DNA of 64,000 nt from VAZQ01 sp963702695 (lineage in GTDB: Bacteria; Pseudomonadota; Alphaproteobacteria; Rhizobiales; Xanthobacteraceae), in the NCBI GenBank assembly GCA_963702695.1, contig CAVPDS010000032.1:372001-436000 (forward strand), read 5' to 3'. Shown here one piece after another: positions 35,621-44,457 of the stretch (position 1 is its first letter; each line of letters begins with the position of its first letter). The position numbers and the translations under genes are program-made. A model generated the notes under the pieces. It made no database searches, had not been told where the DNA came from, and saw only the letters and a list, made by a program, of their open reading frames with translations.

Positions 35621-37453
35621 CTATGTTACGAGCGGTCGGGTGGCGGCAATCAACCATGCCCGTGTATTTTCGTCGACGAGCGGCGAAAGAGTTGCGCCGA
35701 CGCGCGCATGATAGTCGTCAAGCCACCCGCGTTCATCGTTAATAAGGAGTTGCGGCTCGATCAGCGTCCGGTCGATCGGCGCCAGCGTCAATGTCTCGAA
35801 CGCGTTGAGCGGCTTCTCGGCGCCGGCGACCGGACGCGCCTCGATCACCAGCACGAGGTTCTCGATGCGGATGCCGTAGTCGTTGGCCTTGTAGTAACCG
35901 GGCTCGTTCGAGAGGATCATGCCGCGCCGTAGCGCCGCGCTGCCGAGCTTGGAGATGCGCGCGGGACCTTCGTGCACCGAGAGATAGCTGCCGACGCCGT
36001 GGCCGGTGCCGTGATCGAAGTCGAGCCCGGCCGACCACAGGAACTGCCGCGCCAGCGGATCGAGCTGCGCCCCGGTGGTACCGTCCGGAAATACCGCGCG
36101 CGCGATCGCGATGTGGCCCTTGAGGACGCGGGTGAAGCGCTCGCGCATTTCCGCGTTCGGCTCGCCGATGGCGACGGTGCGGGTGATGTCGGTGGTGCCG
36201 TCCTCGTACTGCGCGCCGGAATCGATGAGGAACAACTCGTTCGGCGCGATCCGCCGGTTGGTCTTGCGCGTGACGCGGTAGTGCACGATCGCGCCGTCGG
36301 GACCGGCGCCCGATATGGTAGGAAATGAAATATCCTTGAGCACGCCAGTTTCGCGGCGGAAGCTTTCCAAGGCTTCGACGGCGTCGATCTCGGTGAGCGT
36401 ACCGGCGGGCGCCTCGCGCGCGAGCCAGGCAAGAAAGCGCACGACCGCCGCGCCGTCGCGCACATGCGCGGCCCGCCCGCCAGCGATCTCGACCGAATTC
36501 TTGATCGCCTTCATCAGCGCAATCGGATCGGGCCCACGCGCGACCTTGCCGCCGGCGCTGGTGACAAGCCGCGCAAGTGCGTCGGCAGCGGTGGCCTGAT
36601 CGAGGCGCACGGTCTTGCCGGCGTGGCCGAGCGCCGCCAGGTCAGGCGCGAAGGCCTCGGGCGGGCGCACGTCGGCAAGCGCCTCGAGTTGATGACGCAC
36701 GTCGTTCGAGAGCTTGCGCCCGTCGACATACAGCGCGGGCCGGCCTTCGCACGGGATGGTCGCGAACGCGAGCGGCAGCGGCGTATGCGCGACGTCGGAG
36801 CCGCGGATGTTGAAGGTCCAGGCCACCGCATGCGGGTCGGACACGACCAGCACGTCGGCTTTGAGCTTCCCGATCTCCGGGCGGAGGCGCGAGAGCTTGG
36901 TCGTCGCTTCCTCGCCGGCGTAGCGGATGTCGTGCAGCACGACCGGGCCGAGCGGTGGCGGCGGCCGGTCGTTCCAGATCGCGTCGATCGGATCGGGCTC
37001 GGCCGGCGTCAGCGTCGCGCCGGCGGCGGTGCAGGCCTTGGCGAGTTTTTCCGCGCTCTCGACCGTGTGCAGCCACGGGTCGTAGCCGAATTTGTCGCCG
37101 CTGGTGAGATTTTTTTCCAGCCACTGGTCAGGCGGCGACTCGACGAGATGCTCGATCGCAAACAGCGAAGTGTCGACCTGCTCGCGCACCTGCAGTGTAT
37201 AGCGTCCATCGACGAACAGTGCGGCGCGATCCATCAGCACGACCGCGACGCCGGCGGAGCCGGCAAAGCCGGTGAGCCAGGCCAGCCGCTCCTCCGCGGC
37301 CGGCACGTATTCGTTCTGATGCCGATCGGCGCGCGGCACGATGAAGCCCGCGAGCCCGCGCCGCGCCAACTCGGCACGCAGCGCCGCCAACCGCGGCGCG
37401 CTGGCGGCGGCTTGCGTGTCGTCATCGAAAGTCTGGAACTTGGCTTCGAACAT
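35621..37453 (-). CDS. Xaa-Pro aminopeptidase (M24B family)
   Basis: A 610-residue peptidase of the long APP1/PepP type, removing N-terminal residues before proline. Two N-terminal creatinase-like domains (FIVPRADRHQNEYVPAAEER; ALFVDGRYTLQVREQVD) precede the catalytic pita-bread domain. Metal ligands are visible: DSGAQYEDGTTDITRT (two aspartates), GTGHGVGSYLSVHEGP (His), LSNEPGYYK (Glu) and IRIENLVLV (Glu). The enzyme should bind two metal ions, usually Mn. No signal peptide. It diverges from the fluoride-response operon. Confidence 0.93.
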   Translation of the reverse strand: MFEAKFQTFDDDTQAAASAPRLAALRAELARRGLAGFIVPRADRHQNEYVPAAEERLAWLTGFAGSAGVAVVLMDRAALFVDGRYTLQVREQVDTSLFAIEHLVESPPDQWLEKNLTSGDKFGYDPWLHTVESAEKLAKACTAAGATLTPAEPDPIDAIWNDRPPPPLGPVVLHDIRYAGEEATTKLSRLRPEIGKLKADVLVVSDPHAVAWTFNIRGSDVAHTPLPLAFATIPCEGRPALYVDGRKLSNDVRHQLEALADVRPPEAFAPDLAALGHAGKTVRLDQATAADALARLVTSAGGKVARGPDPIALMKAIKNSVEIAGGRAAHVRDGAAVVRFLAWLAREAPAGTLTEIDAVEALESFRRETGVLKDISFPTISGAGPDGAIVHYRVTRKTNRRIAPNELFLIDSGAQYEDGTTDITRTVAIGEPNAEMRERFTRVLKGHIAIARAVFPDGTTGAQLDPLARQFLWSAGLDFDHGTGHGVGSYLSVHEGPARISKLGSAALRRGMILSNEPGYYKANDYGIRIENLVLVIEARPVAGAEKPLNAFETLTLAPIDRTLIEPQLLINDERGWLDDYHARVGATLSPLVDENTRAWLIAATRPLVT

Positions 37454-37651
37454 CGCCGTACCTTATGCGCCGCGCCAAGGGGCGGCAATGTGCCTGCCTG
37501 CGCCTCTCTATGGGGGGCCGTGGCGGGGGCGCTTCAAGAAGAAGGCTGTCACCCTCCACGTGTCAGGCTCACGCGTCATTAAGCTCGGTCTGGACGCGTC
37601 TGATTTTCTGCACTTGCAAATGCGCCTCATCCATAGCTAAATTAGAAGCAG

Positions 37652-37703
37652 AAGACGGGATGGAGTCCCCCCGTAAACGCCGATGAGGCTGATGACTCCT
37701 ACA
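37652..37703 (+). promoter_or_regulatory. Fluoride riboswitch (crcB motif) aptamer
   Basis: The segment folds as a fluoride aptamer. Stem ACGGG/CCCGT (37655-37659 with 37670-37674) encloses GATGGAGTC; the conserved AAAC follows; GCC (37679-37681) pairs with GGC (37687-37689); then the diagnostic CTGATG and CTCCTACAG. GGAGTC (37662-37667) can pair with GACTCC (37694-37699) to close the ligand-bound fold. A promoter-like TTGCAA (37614) and TAAATT (37638) lie upstream. The gene crcB two genes downstream matches the switch. Confidence 0.93.
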
Positions 37704-37735
37704 GGGCGCTTGGCGTCGGTAGGAGTCTGTTTTTT
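37694..37735 (+). terminator. Riboswitch-controlled intrinsic terminator
   Basis: GACTCCTAC (37694-37702) and GTAGGAGTC (37719-37727) form a perfect 9-bp stem followed by TGTTTTTT (37728-37735). The 5' arm is the same segment that closes the aptamer pseudoknot, so fluoride binding and termination exclude each other: fluoride should turn the operon on. Confidence 0.88.
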
Positions 37736-37822
37736 CCAACCGCATCCAAGCTTCCACTTGCCTCGCGCTCCGCTGAAGGGCGCGCGGGCGAGCGCGCTGT
37801 GGATTCAGCCGAAGGGCGTGTG

Positions 37823-38002
37823 ATGCGGGGATGGTTGTCGAGCCTCAACTTTAGCGTCCGCGTGTTGGTCGCCGTAGCGATTACGACGATTTTTGCATTT
37901 GTCCTTGAGGCGCCATGGAGCTCGTGGTGGCGATGTTGGCTGGGTGGAGTGACCGTGTTCGTCGAGTGTCGGATGCGTTCGGGGTCGGGGTCGCATCAAT
38001 GA
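37823..38002 (+). CDS. Possible small membrane protein, unknown
   Basis: A 59-residue ORF in the leader between the fluoride riboswitch and the antiporter gene. It reads MRGWLSSLNFSVRVLVAVAI then TTIFAFVLEAPWSSWWRCWL: one hydrophobic helix and a tryptophan-rich patch. The rest is short and basic. The translation signal is weak, and no family is recognised. It may be a real small membrane protein of the fluoride operon, a frameshifted remnant, or chance. Confidence 0.3.
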   Translation: MRGWLSSLNFSVRVLVAVAITTIFAFVLEAPWSSWWRCWLGGVTVFVECRMRSGSGSHQ

Positions 38003-38060
38003 GTTCGATTCAGTCTGGGCCGCAGTGTGAATAAAGGATGAGCTGGCAGGAGATTTACGG

Positions 38061-39287
38061 ATGACTGGCGTTTGGGCTCTCGCGGCATTGTGGCTGGGTC
38101 TCGCGCTGATTGCGAGCTTGTTGTCCATCTGGCTGCGCATATCGACCGCGCTTTCCGAAATCGTGGTTGGAACGATTGCGCAGCTCATCATAGGTGCCGT
38201 GATCGGTTCGGCCGTCCTGGGCACGGACGAGTCCTGGGTCAAGTTTCTATCCGGCATCGGCGCGATCGTCCTGACGTTCCTTGCGGGAGCGGAGCTTGAT
38301 CCCGAAGTGTTCAAGAGAAAATGGAAGGAAGCCACGGCGGTGGGTCTTGCCGGCTTCTTTTTTCCATTCTTCGGCTGCGCTGCGGGCGCCTACTATATTC
38401 TTGGCTGGGGGCTGATGCCGAGCTGGCTCGGCGGTGTGGCGCTTTCGACCACCTCGGTCGCCGTCGTGTATGCCGTCATGATCGAATTCGGGCTGAACAA
38501 GACGGAGTACGGCAAGACGGTCCTGGCGGCTTGCTTCATCAACGATCTCGGAACCGTTCTTGCGCTGGGATTTATCTTCGCGCCCTTCACGATGAAGACT
38601 CTGATCTTTGCCGGTGTCGCGGTGGTCGCGTTCGCAATCCTGCCCTGGCTGACACCGAGGTTCTTTCGGAAATACGGCAACCGTCCATCCGAACTGGAAA
38701 CAAAGTTCCTGCTGCTTTGTCTGCTCGGCCTGGGCGCATTGGCAGAATGGGCGGACAGCGAGGCAGTGCTTCCCGCCTACATCATTGGAATGGTGCTCGC
38801 CGGCACGGTCGGGAAGGATCATGCGCTCATTCGTCGGTTGCGGACCCTGACATTCGGGTTGCTCACGCCGTTCTATTTCATCCGCGCCGGATCGTTCGTC
38901 TCGATCCCCGCCCTGATCGCCGCGCCGTTCGCATTCGTCTTCATGCTCATCGTCAAGCTGGTCACCAAGTTCGTGGGAGTCTATCCCGTCACTCGATACT
39001 ACAAGTCCCCAAATCCTGAGGCGACGTACACCACGCTTCTGATGTCTACGGGACTCACCTTCGGAACGATTTCGTCGCTGTTCGGCCTGTCGCATGGCAT
39101 CATCGATGAATCCCAATATTCGATTCTCGTTGCCGGTGTGATCGGCAGCGCCGTCATTCCGACCCTCATTGCAAACGCATTCTACCTGCCGCGTCACTTG
39201 ATACCGAAATCGAATGATCCGGCACTGGCCGAAGCGGAAGCGACAGAGGCGCCGCCAATTCGACGGATCGCGCAAAAAGCCGAATGA
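38061..39287 (+). CDS. Cation:proton antiporter (CPA2/KefB-type), fluoride operon
   Basis: A 408-residue polytopic membrane protein with about 11-13 hydrophobic segments. The Na+/H+ exchanger fold is shown by LIIGAVIGSAVL, VLTFLAGAELDPEVF, FINDLGTVLALGF (the ND pair of CPA2 members) and LPAYIIGMVLAGTVG. There is no C-terminal TrkA-N (RCK) domain, so it is shorter than KefB/KefC. Placed under the fluoride riboswitch and before CrcB, it probably helps with ion or proton balance when fluoride enters as HF. Direct fluoride transport by it is speculative. Confidence 0.88.
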   Translation: MTGVWALAALWLGLALIASLLSIWLRISTALSEIVVGTIAQLIIGAVIGSAVLGTDESWVKFLSGIGAIVLTFLAGAELDPEVFKRKWKEATAVGLAGFFFPFFGCAAGAYYILGWGLMPSWLGGVALSTTSVAVVYAVMIEFGLNKTEYGKTVLAACFINDLGTVLALGFIFAPFTMKTLIFAGVAVVAFAILPWLTPRFFRKYGNRPSELETKFLLLCLLGLGALAEWADSEAVLPAYIIGMVLAGTVGKDHALIRRLRTLTFGLLTPFYFIRAGSFVSIPALIAAPFAFVFMLIVKLVTKFVGVYPVTRYYKSPNPEATYTTLLMSTGLTFGTISSLFGLSHGIIDESQYSILVAGVIGSAVIPTLIANAFYLPRHLIPKSNDPALAEAEATEAPPIRRIAQKAE

Positions 39288-39306
39288 CGCCCGGAGGGCC
39301 GCCAGG

Positions 39307-39726
39307 ATGTTCAGCAAAATTCTGCATGCCAATGACGGCTCCGAGCCCGCCTTTAAGGCGCTCGCTCTGGCGGTGGCAATCGCTCAACAAAACCGCTCCG
39401 AACTGCACATGATCTCAGTCGAAGAAATCGATTACATGCCCGAATTCATCGAAGAAGTCCGGGAGGAGACAGGCACCGCGGCGCGGCGTTTTCACAAGGC
39501 CGTCCAGCGGGCGAAAGCAATGGCGGAGGAAAGCCATGTCACGCTCCGGACCCATGTCGTGGCCGGGCATCCGGTGCGGGATATTGTCGAGCTGGCGGCT
39601 CAGCTCAAGGTTGATCTCTTGGTGATCGGCGCAAGAGGGCATTCGGCGATATATGATCGCCTCATCGGAAGCCGGGCCGATCGCATCATGCAGCTCGCCC
39701 AGTGCCCAGTGCTCGTTGTGAAATGA
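39307..39726 (+). CDS. Universal stress protein (UspA family)
   Basis: A 139-residue UspA-fold protein. ATG 39307 (MFSKILHANDGSEPAFKALA) follows the GGAGGGCCGCC stretch, a strong ribosome binding site. The ATP-binding motif of the UspFG type is visible near the end: VIGARGHSAIYDRLIGSRAD (G-2x-G-9x-G). It should bind ATP in the cytoplasm. Lying 20 bp after the antiporter gene and before crcB, it is part of the fluoride-responsive unit. Confidence 0.92.
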   Translation: MFSKILHANDGSEPAFKALALAVAIAQQNRSELHMISVEEIDYMPEFIEEVREETGTAARRFHKAVQRAKAMAEESHVTLRTHVVAGHPVRDIVELAAQLKVDLLVIGARGHSAIYDRLIGSRADRIMQLAQCPVLVVK

Positions 39727-39741
39727 TGACCTTGGATATAA

Positions 39742-39765
39742 CAAGGCCGGTGCAGACCGGCCCTT
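39742..39765 (+). other. Intergenic hairpin inside the fluoride operon
   Basis: CAAGGCCGGT and ACCGGCCCTTG flank the loop GCAG, with one bulged C, between the uspA-like gene and crcB. There is no U-tract. It may stabilise or process the operon mRNA or slow transcription before crcB. Confidence 0.5.
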
Positions 39766-39824
39766 GCAGGGTAGGAGCCGAACATGGGGATTTGTTCAAC
39801 CCGTCAGCGGAGATCATCGCTTCA

Positions 39825-40223
39825 ATGGGAACCTACATCTGGATTGCAATCGGCAGCGCGCTCGGGGGCGTTGCGCGGTACTGGTGCTCAGGCGTTGCGG
39901 CACGCTTGATCGGGGAGACCTTTCCTTGGGGCACCTTGATCGTCAACGTGATCGGCTCATTCATCATCGGTTTCTTCTCGACGCTGACCGGTCCGGAAGG
40001 ACGGGTCTATGCCGGAACAACGGTCCGCCAATTCGTCATGGTCGGCTTTTGCGGAGGCTACACGACGTTTTCGTCGTTCAGTCTTCAGACCCTCAGCCTG
40101 CTCAACGACGGAGAGATGTTCCGAGCCGGCGCCAATATCGGCCTGTCCGTCCTCTGCTGCATGCTCGCCGTATGGGCGGGACACCTGCTCGCGCTGAGCT
40201 TTAACTCCATGAAGTGGGTTTGA
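39825..40223 (+). CDS. crcB: Fluoride channel/exporter CrcB (Fluc)
   Basis: A 132-residue membrane protein with four hydrophobic helices, working as a dual-topology dimer that lets fluoride leave the cell. Seen: GGVARYWCSG, FPWGTLIVNVIGSFIIGF (with the conserved Asn), VGFCGGYTTFSSFSLQT (the GGYTTFSTF pore motif with phenylalanines), and a final helix LSVLCCMLAVWAGHLLA. ATG 39825 starts MGTYIWIAIGSALGGVARYW; longer in-frame forms lack membrane character. It is the gene expected downstream of the fluoride riboswitch at 37652. It overlaps nothing and leads directly into DUF190. Confidence 0.96.
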   Translation: MGTYIWIAIGSALGGVARYWCSGVAARLIGETFPWGTLIVNVIGSFIIGFFSTLTGPEGRVYAGTTVRQFVMVGFCGGYTTFSSFSLQTLSLLNDGEMFRAGANIGLSVLCCMLAVWAGHLLALSFNSMKWV

Positions 40224-40225
40224 CC

Positions 40226-40573
40226 ATGCAGATACCTCGCGATGCCGTCCTGCTGCGCATTTTCTTTGGCGAAGATGACAAGTTCGAACATCTGCCGCTG
40301 CATGAAGCGATCGTGCTGAAGGCGCGGGGAATGCACCTCGGAGGAGCGACCGTCTTGCGCGGGCATATCGGCTTCGGCCATTCCAGCCACATCCACACGA
40401 CCAAGATCTTGCGCCTCTCGCAGGATTTGCCGGTGATAGTGGAGATCGTCGACTCGCAGGACAAGATCGACGCATTTCTTCCGGTGCTTGATGGAATGAT
40501 GTCCAGCGGTCTCGTCACCATGGAAAAGGTTCAGGTCCTTCAATACGGAACGACGATGGATCTCGCGAAGTGA
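40226..40573 (+). CDS. DUF190 domain-containing protein
   Basis: A 115-residue PII-like fold protein. ATG 40226 is 3 bp after the crcB stop. Seen: AVLLRIFFGEDDKFEHLPLH, EAIVLKARGMHLGGATVLRG, GFGHSSHIHTTKILRLSQDL and PVIVEIVDSQDKIDAFLPVL. These are the DUF190 blocks. This family often accompanies crcB and may bind a nucleotide to regulate the channel; the role is not established. It ends the fluoride operon; the next gene starts 134 bp later. Confidence 0.93.
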   Translation: MQIPRDAVLLRIFFGEDDKFEHLPLHEAIVLKARGMHLGGATVLRGHIGFGHSSHIHTTKILRLSQDLPVIVEIVDSQDKIDAFLPVLDGMMSSGLVTMEKVQVLQYGTTMDLAK

Positions 40574-40707
40574 ATTGTTGCAAACGGTCCTGGAAGGAAT
40601 CGAAGGGGCGGCGACGTCCAGGTATTAATTATGCAAATCGTGATAGAGTGAGGTGCCTGCGCGCGTCACCAATGACATCAACGATTGACTGATCTGGGAG
40701 ATAGAGT

Positions 40708-41601
40708 GTGATCTGGCTCCATCGCATCTTACAGATCAGTCTGGCGTGGGCGATGGCCTGCACGATTGCGAGTCGGGCCGCCGCGCAGGATCGGGGTGCG
40801 TTTCTCGCAAATGAGACCATCAATTGTGCCCGTTGCGTGCTCAGCGCCGCAAGTCTCGATCGCCGCGATCTCACTGGCGCCGATTTATCCGGCGCTGACC
40901 TCAGGGGCGCGACGTTTTCGCGTGCAATCCTACGGGAGGCAAACTTATCGGGCGCGAATCTCGCCGGGGTAAACCTGAAGCGGCGCGACCTCTCGAATGC
41001 AAACCTGTCGGGCGCAAACCTCCAGGGCGCGAGCTTTCACCGCGCTAATCTTCGCGGAGCAAATCTGGCGGATGCCGATGCCCGCGGCGCGAACCTCAAC
41101 CTGGCTGTACTGACCTCAGCCAACCTGCAACGCACGAACCTTGTGCAGGCTTTGCTTTTTCAAGTCGACGCGAGCGGTGTGGATCTCCGTGGAGCAAAGC
41201 TCAACGCGGCGTTGATGGGCAGCGCGCGCCTTCTCGTCGCGAAGCTCGATGGGGCCGACCTTACCTTCGCTGACCTGTGGGAAGCCAGGCTGACCAATGC
41301 GAGCCTTCGCAATGCGATTCTCACCGGCGCCAATCTACATGCCGCCACGTTGCTTCGCGCCGACATGAGCGGCGTCAGCGGTGAACGCACTGATTTCGAC
41401 CAGGCAACCTTGCGGGGCGTCAACCTGGCGGATGCGGTTCTTCTTGAAGCCGATTTCCTTCAAGCCGATCTGACGGAGGCAAACCTGAGCAGGGCGGACC
41501 TCCGACGCTCGCGGCTTTCGGCTGCCAAGCTGTTCAGGGCGATCCAAATCGAGGCGAATTTGCAGGGAGCGATCATGCCGGACAACAGCGTGCATCCATG
41601 A
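40708..41601 (+). CDS. Exported pentapeptide-repeat protein
   Basis: A 297-residue protein with signal peptide MIWLHRILQISLAWAMACTI (cleavage near residue 25, AAAQ). From about residue 50 on it is built almost only of A(D/N)LxX pentapeptide repeats (GADLSGADLRGATF, REANLSGANLAGVNL, SNANLSGANLQGASF and so on), which fold as a right-handed quadrilateral beta-helix. The pairs C-A-R-C near residues 41-44 may form a disulfide. Cytoplasmic relatives protect DNA gyrase, but this one is exported, so its role is unknown. The GTG start at 40708 follows GGGAGATAGA. Confidence 0.87.
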   Translation: MIWLHRILQISLAWAMACTIASRAAAQDRGAFLANETINCARCVLSAASLDRRDLTGADLSGADLRGATFSRAILREANLSGANLAGVNLKRRDLSNANLSGANLQGASFHRANLRGANLADADARGANLNLAVLTSANLQRTNLVQALLFQVDASGVDLRGAKLNAALMGSARLLVAKLDGADLTFADLWEARLTNASLRNAILTGANLHAATLLRADMSGVSGERTDFDQATLRGVNLADAVLLEADFLQADLTEANLSRADLRRSRLSAAKLFRAIQIEANLQGAIMPDNSVHP

Positions 41602-41748
41602 TCGGCGCGGGCGCCGCACCCGCTTCGGAACGATCTACGGATGCCAGCGGCCGTTGCATCGGTACCGAATGTGCTGCAGCGGCAACATATAGGGTGGCGG
41701 AAATGCTAATGTGGGGACGGGGCAAATCAAAAATGTAGGGAGGTTCCA

Positions 41749-43548
41749 ATGACGTCATGGAAACAATGCTCCAAGCAGCTTCGGCTCGCCGGCTCAGTTG
41801 CGTGTACCATAGCCGGAGTTTGCGTTTCCGCTTCGGCGGCGGAAACGACCTATCAGCGTCTTCTGAATTCATCTGCGGAGCCGCAAAACTGGCTCATGCG
41901 AATGGGTAATTACAGCAACTGGAATCACTCGACACTGAGCCAGATCAATCGCGACAATGTCGCCAATCTCAAAGTCAAGTTTATGTTCTCGCTCGGTGAC
42001 CCTAATCGTCCGAGCAAGGCCACCCAATATTTTACGCCGCTCGTCGAAGACGGCTTCATGTATGTGGGAAACCAGTGGCAGCAGTACTGGAAGCTCGATG
42101 TTCGGGATGAAAAGCCCAAGGTGGTTTGGAAGTACGACGCGAAGGTTCAAGGTGCGCGGGGGAAAAGCGGCCATAGCGCCACGCTCTTCGGCAACAATCT
42201 TTATTTCAACACCGGCAACGACGCTCCGAATCCGCGGCTGATCGCGCTCGACAAGAATTCAGGCGAGGTGGTCTTCGACGTCAGCAGCAGCATTCCGGAA
42301 GCGCCCAACCAGGGCAGTTCGGCGGCGCCGCTGGCGGTCAAGGATAAGATCATTCTCGGGACGAGCGGTCGTAATGAGACCGGCCGCGGCTTCGTGGCGG
42401 CGTACGCGGCCGACACCGGCAAGCTGCTGTGGAAGTTCCTCGTCGTCCCGGAGGCGGGCCAGCCCGGCTCCGAGAGCTGGGCCGATCCGCGGACCATGGC
42501 ATATGGCGGCGGCGGCGTCTGGACGGAGCCTTCATTCGATCCGGAAACGAATCTGGCCTATTATGGCACCGGTAACCCCGTGCACATGTTCGATCCGCAG
42601 GGCCGCCCGGGCGACAATCTTTATACCAGTTCGATCATCGCGCTCGATGTCGATACCGGGAAAATGAAGTGGTACTTCCAGACCATCCCCAACGAAGCGT
42701 GGGACTATGACGCGGTTGCGATCACGCAGCTCTACGACATCAATATCAATGGCGAGGTAAGGAAAGTCATCTCGCAAACCAATCGAAACGGGTTCTTCTA
42801 CACGTGGGATCGAAGCAACGGCCAGTTCATCAAAGGCGAGCCGTTCACCACAGTGAACTGGACCGCCGGTCTCGACCCCAAGACCGGCAAGCCGAAGGAC
42901 TACGATGCCAGCAAGACCATTCAAGATTACGCGGGCAAAGCGGTCCGCTACGGCAAAAAAGCCATCGATGTCCGCCCCGCGCACTATGGCATGCCGACCT
43001 TCATGCCGAATACCTACGACCCAAAGCGCGGCCTGACGTACTTCAACGCCATGATTGGCGAAGCCAACTACTTCAATTCGCGAGCTGCCGATCCAGCAAA
43101 GCACGACGCCGGCACGGGCTTCCGGGAGATCTATTGCGGCTCCCATACAAAAGACAATGCAGTTGAGCCCATCGTGCGCAACATCACCAATCCCAACTGC
43201 AAGATCAGCCACGGCTTGCTTGGCGGTATCGATGTCAAGACCGGGGATACGATGAAGAAGCTCGAGTCCTATTACCCGGCCTATTCCGGGGTCCTCGGCA
43301 CCGATGGCGGTCTCCTTTTCATGGGCGATATCATGGGCAAGATATCGGCGTACGACAAAGACACCATGAAGGAAGTGTGGAGCTTCGACAGCGGTACGCA
43401 ATTCGCCGGCAACCCGATGACCTACTCGGTCAACGGCAAACAGTACATCGCGCTCACGCTCGGTGGCCGCCCGGCGCGCGATGAAGGTTCGTTCCCCGAG
43501 GCGATGGCGCTCGGGCAGAATGTGATGCTGGTGGTCTTCGGCCTTTGA
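41749..43548 (+). CDS. PQQ-dependent alcohol dehydrogenase, XoxF-like
   Basis: A 599-residue exported quinoprotein dehydrogenase of the methanol/ethanol family. The signal peptide runs MTSWKQCSKQLRLAGSVACT to about residue 30. The 8-bladed propeller repeats are visible (GNYSNWNHSTLSQINRDNVA, ...LDVRDEKPKVVWKYDAKV, LIALDKNSGEVVFD). The active-site segment is NEAWDYDAVAI with Asp319 and Asp321. The D-x-D pair is the mark of lanthanide-dependent enzymes; calcium types lack the second Asp. The vicinal Cys-Cys disulfide of MxaF is not seen. Electrons would pass to a cytochrome c such as the one encoded at 44458. No ribosome binding site is strongly visible except GGGAGG just upstream. Confidence 0.9.
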   Translation: MTSWKQCSKQLRLAGSVACTIAGVCVSASAAETTYQRLLNSSAEPQNWLMRMGNYSNWNHSTLSQINRDNVANLKVKFMFSLGDPNRPSKATQYFTPLVEDGFMYVGNQWQQYWKLDVRDEKPKVVWKYDAKVQGARGKSGHSATLFGNNLYFNTGNDAPNPRLIALDKNSGEVVFDVSSSIPEAPNQGSSAAPLAVKDKIILGTSGRNETGRGFVAAYAADTGKLLWKFLVVPEAGQPGSESWADPRTMAYGGGGVWTEPSFDPETNLAYYGTGNPVHMFDPQGRPGDNLYTSSIIALDVDTGKMKWYFQTIPNEAWDYDAVAITQLYDININGEVRKVISQTNRNGFFYTWDRSNGQFIKGEPFTTVNWTAGLDPKTGKPKDYDASKTIQDYAGKAVRYGKKAIDVRPAHYGMPTFMPNTYDPKRGLTYFNAMIGEANYFNSRAADPAKHDAGTGFREIYCGSHTKDNAVEPIVRNITNPNCKISHGLLGGIDVKTGDTMKKLESYYPAYSGVLGTDGGLLFMGDIMGKISAYDKDTMKEVWSFDSGTQFAGNPMTYSVNGKQYIALTLGGRPARDEGSFPEAMALGQNVMLVVFGL

Positions 43549-43634
43549 GCTGCTGAATGTGTGAGGAGGGGGAGCCCGCCGCTCCCTCTCGCCCCGCAGG
43601 TGCAGCAGGGGGTTGATCGCATTTCGTCTTGCCG

Positions 43635-44384
43635 ATGGAGCCGCGCTTGGCCGCACAAGCCAAACATAAGCAGGTCGCCATTCTGGCGACTTGGCTCGCG
43701 CTGGTCCTGCTCGGCCCAAGCATCAACACCGCGTCGGGTCAGTCGCCGCCGAAAATCTGGGACCTGAAGTTCGGAACTCCCGTTGGCGAACTGCCTGAAG
43801 AGGAATTTGTCGATCCCGCCTGCGGCACCAATGGTGGTCCGCCGGGGCTCCGCATCGCTAGCTTCGAACAGTTCGAGCGCTGCGGCCCGGAGGCATCCGG
43901 GCTGCGCGAAATCTGGTTCAGGTATGACGACGAGGAGGAATACATCGCCCGCGCGGCGCGCGATTCCGACGCAATAGCGCGCGCCAACGCGATGCTGGTG
44001 CTTGGACAGCCGGTCGTGCTTTCCCTGCTCGTCGACCACGCTGGCCGGGTGCAAGGCTACAGGATCATCACCGACCCGCGTGCGGACCCGGAACTGCGAG
44101 AAGGCGCCTATTTGCTCGCCGCTGCGTTCAAGGCGCGCTTTGGCGCGGACGGTTGGGATTGCGAGGACATGCCGCCGAATGTGGGCGAGACGCCGATTGA
44201 CGGCGAATTCGTCAAGCAGCGATGTCAGAAAGTCTTAGATGGACAACAGATCACGTTGGAAAGCCGTCACTACTACAAGCCCGGACAGGCGCAGATCGAT
44301 CCCAATACCGGCTTGCCGACGGTGAATCAGTTCGAGAGTTCGATGCGCTTTCAAATCGCCCATTTGGACTCCATTCAGAAGTAG
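43635..44384 (+). CDS. Exported protein of unknown function beside the PQQ dehydrogenase
   Basis: A 249-residue protein with an N-terminal export signal (AILATWLALVLLGPSINTAS, ATG 43635). The mature part has several cysteines (DPACGTNGG, FERCGPEASG, DCEDMP, RCQKVL) that could form two disulfides, and otherwise no recognised domain. It starts 86 bp after the PQQ dehydrogenase on the same strand, so it may assist that enzyme in the periplasm. It is not a XoxJ- or cytochrome-like sequence. I do not recognise the family. Confidence 0.65.
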   Translation: MEPRLAAQAKHKQVAILATWLALVLLGPSINTASGQSPPKIWDLKFGTPVGELPEEEFVDPACGTNGGPPGLRIASFEQFERCGPEASGLREIWFRYDDEEEYIARAARDSDAIARANAMLVLGQPVVLSLLVDHAGRVQGYRIITDPRADPELREGAYLLAAAFKARFGADGWDCEDMPPNVGETPIDGEFVKQRCQKVLDGQQITLESRHYYKPGQAQIDPNTGLPTVNQFESSMRFQIAHLDSIQK

Positions 44385-44457
44385 CGCGGATCTCCCGGAT
44401 GTCGAGGCAATGGCCGAAGTCGCGTCCGGCCTGTGCGAATACCCGGTGCTCGCCAAG

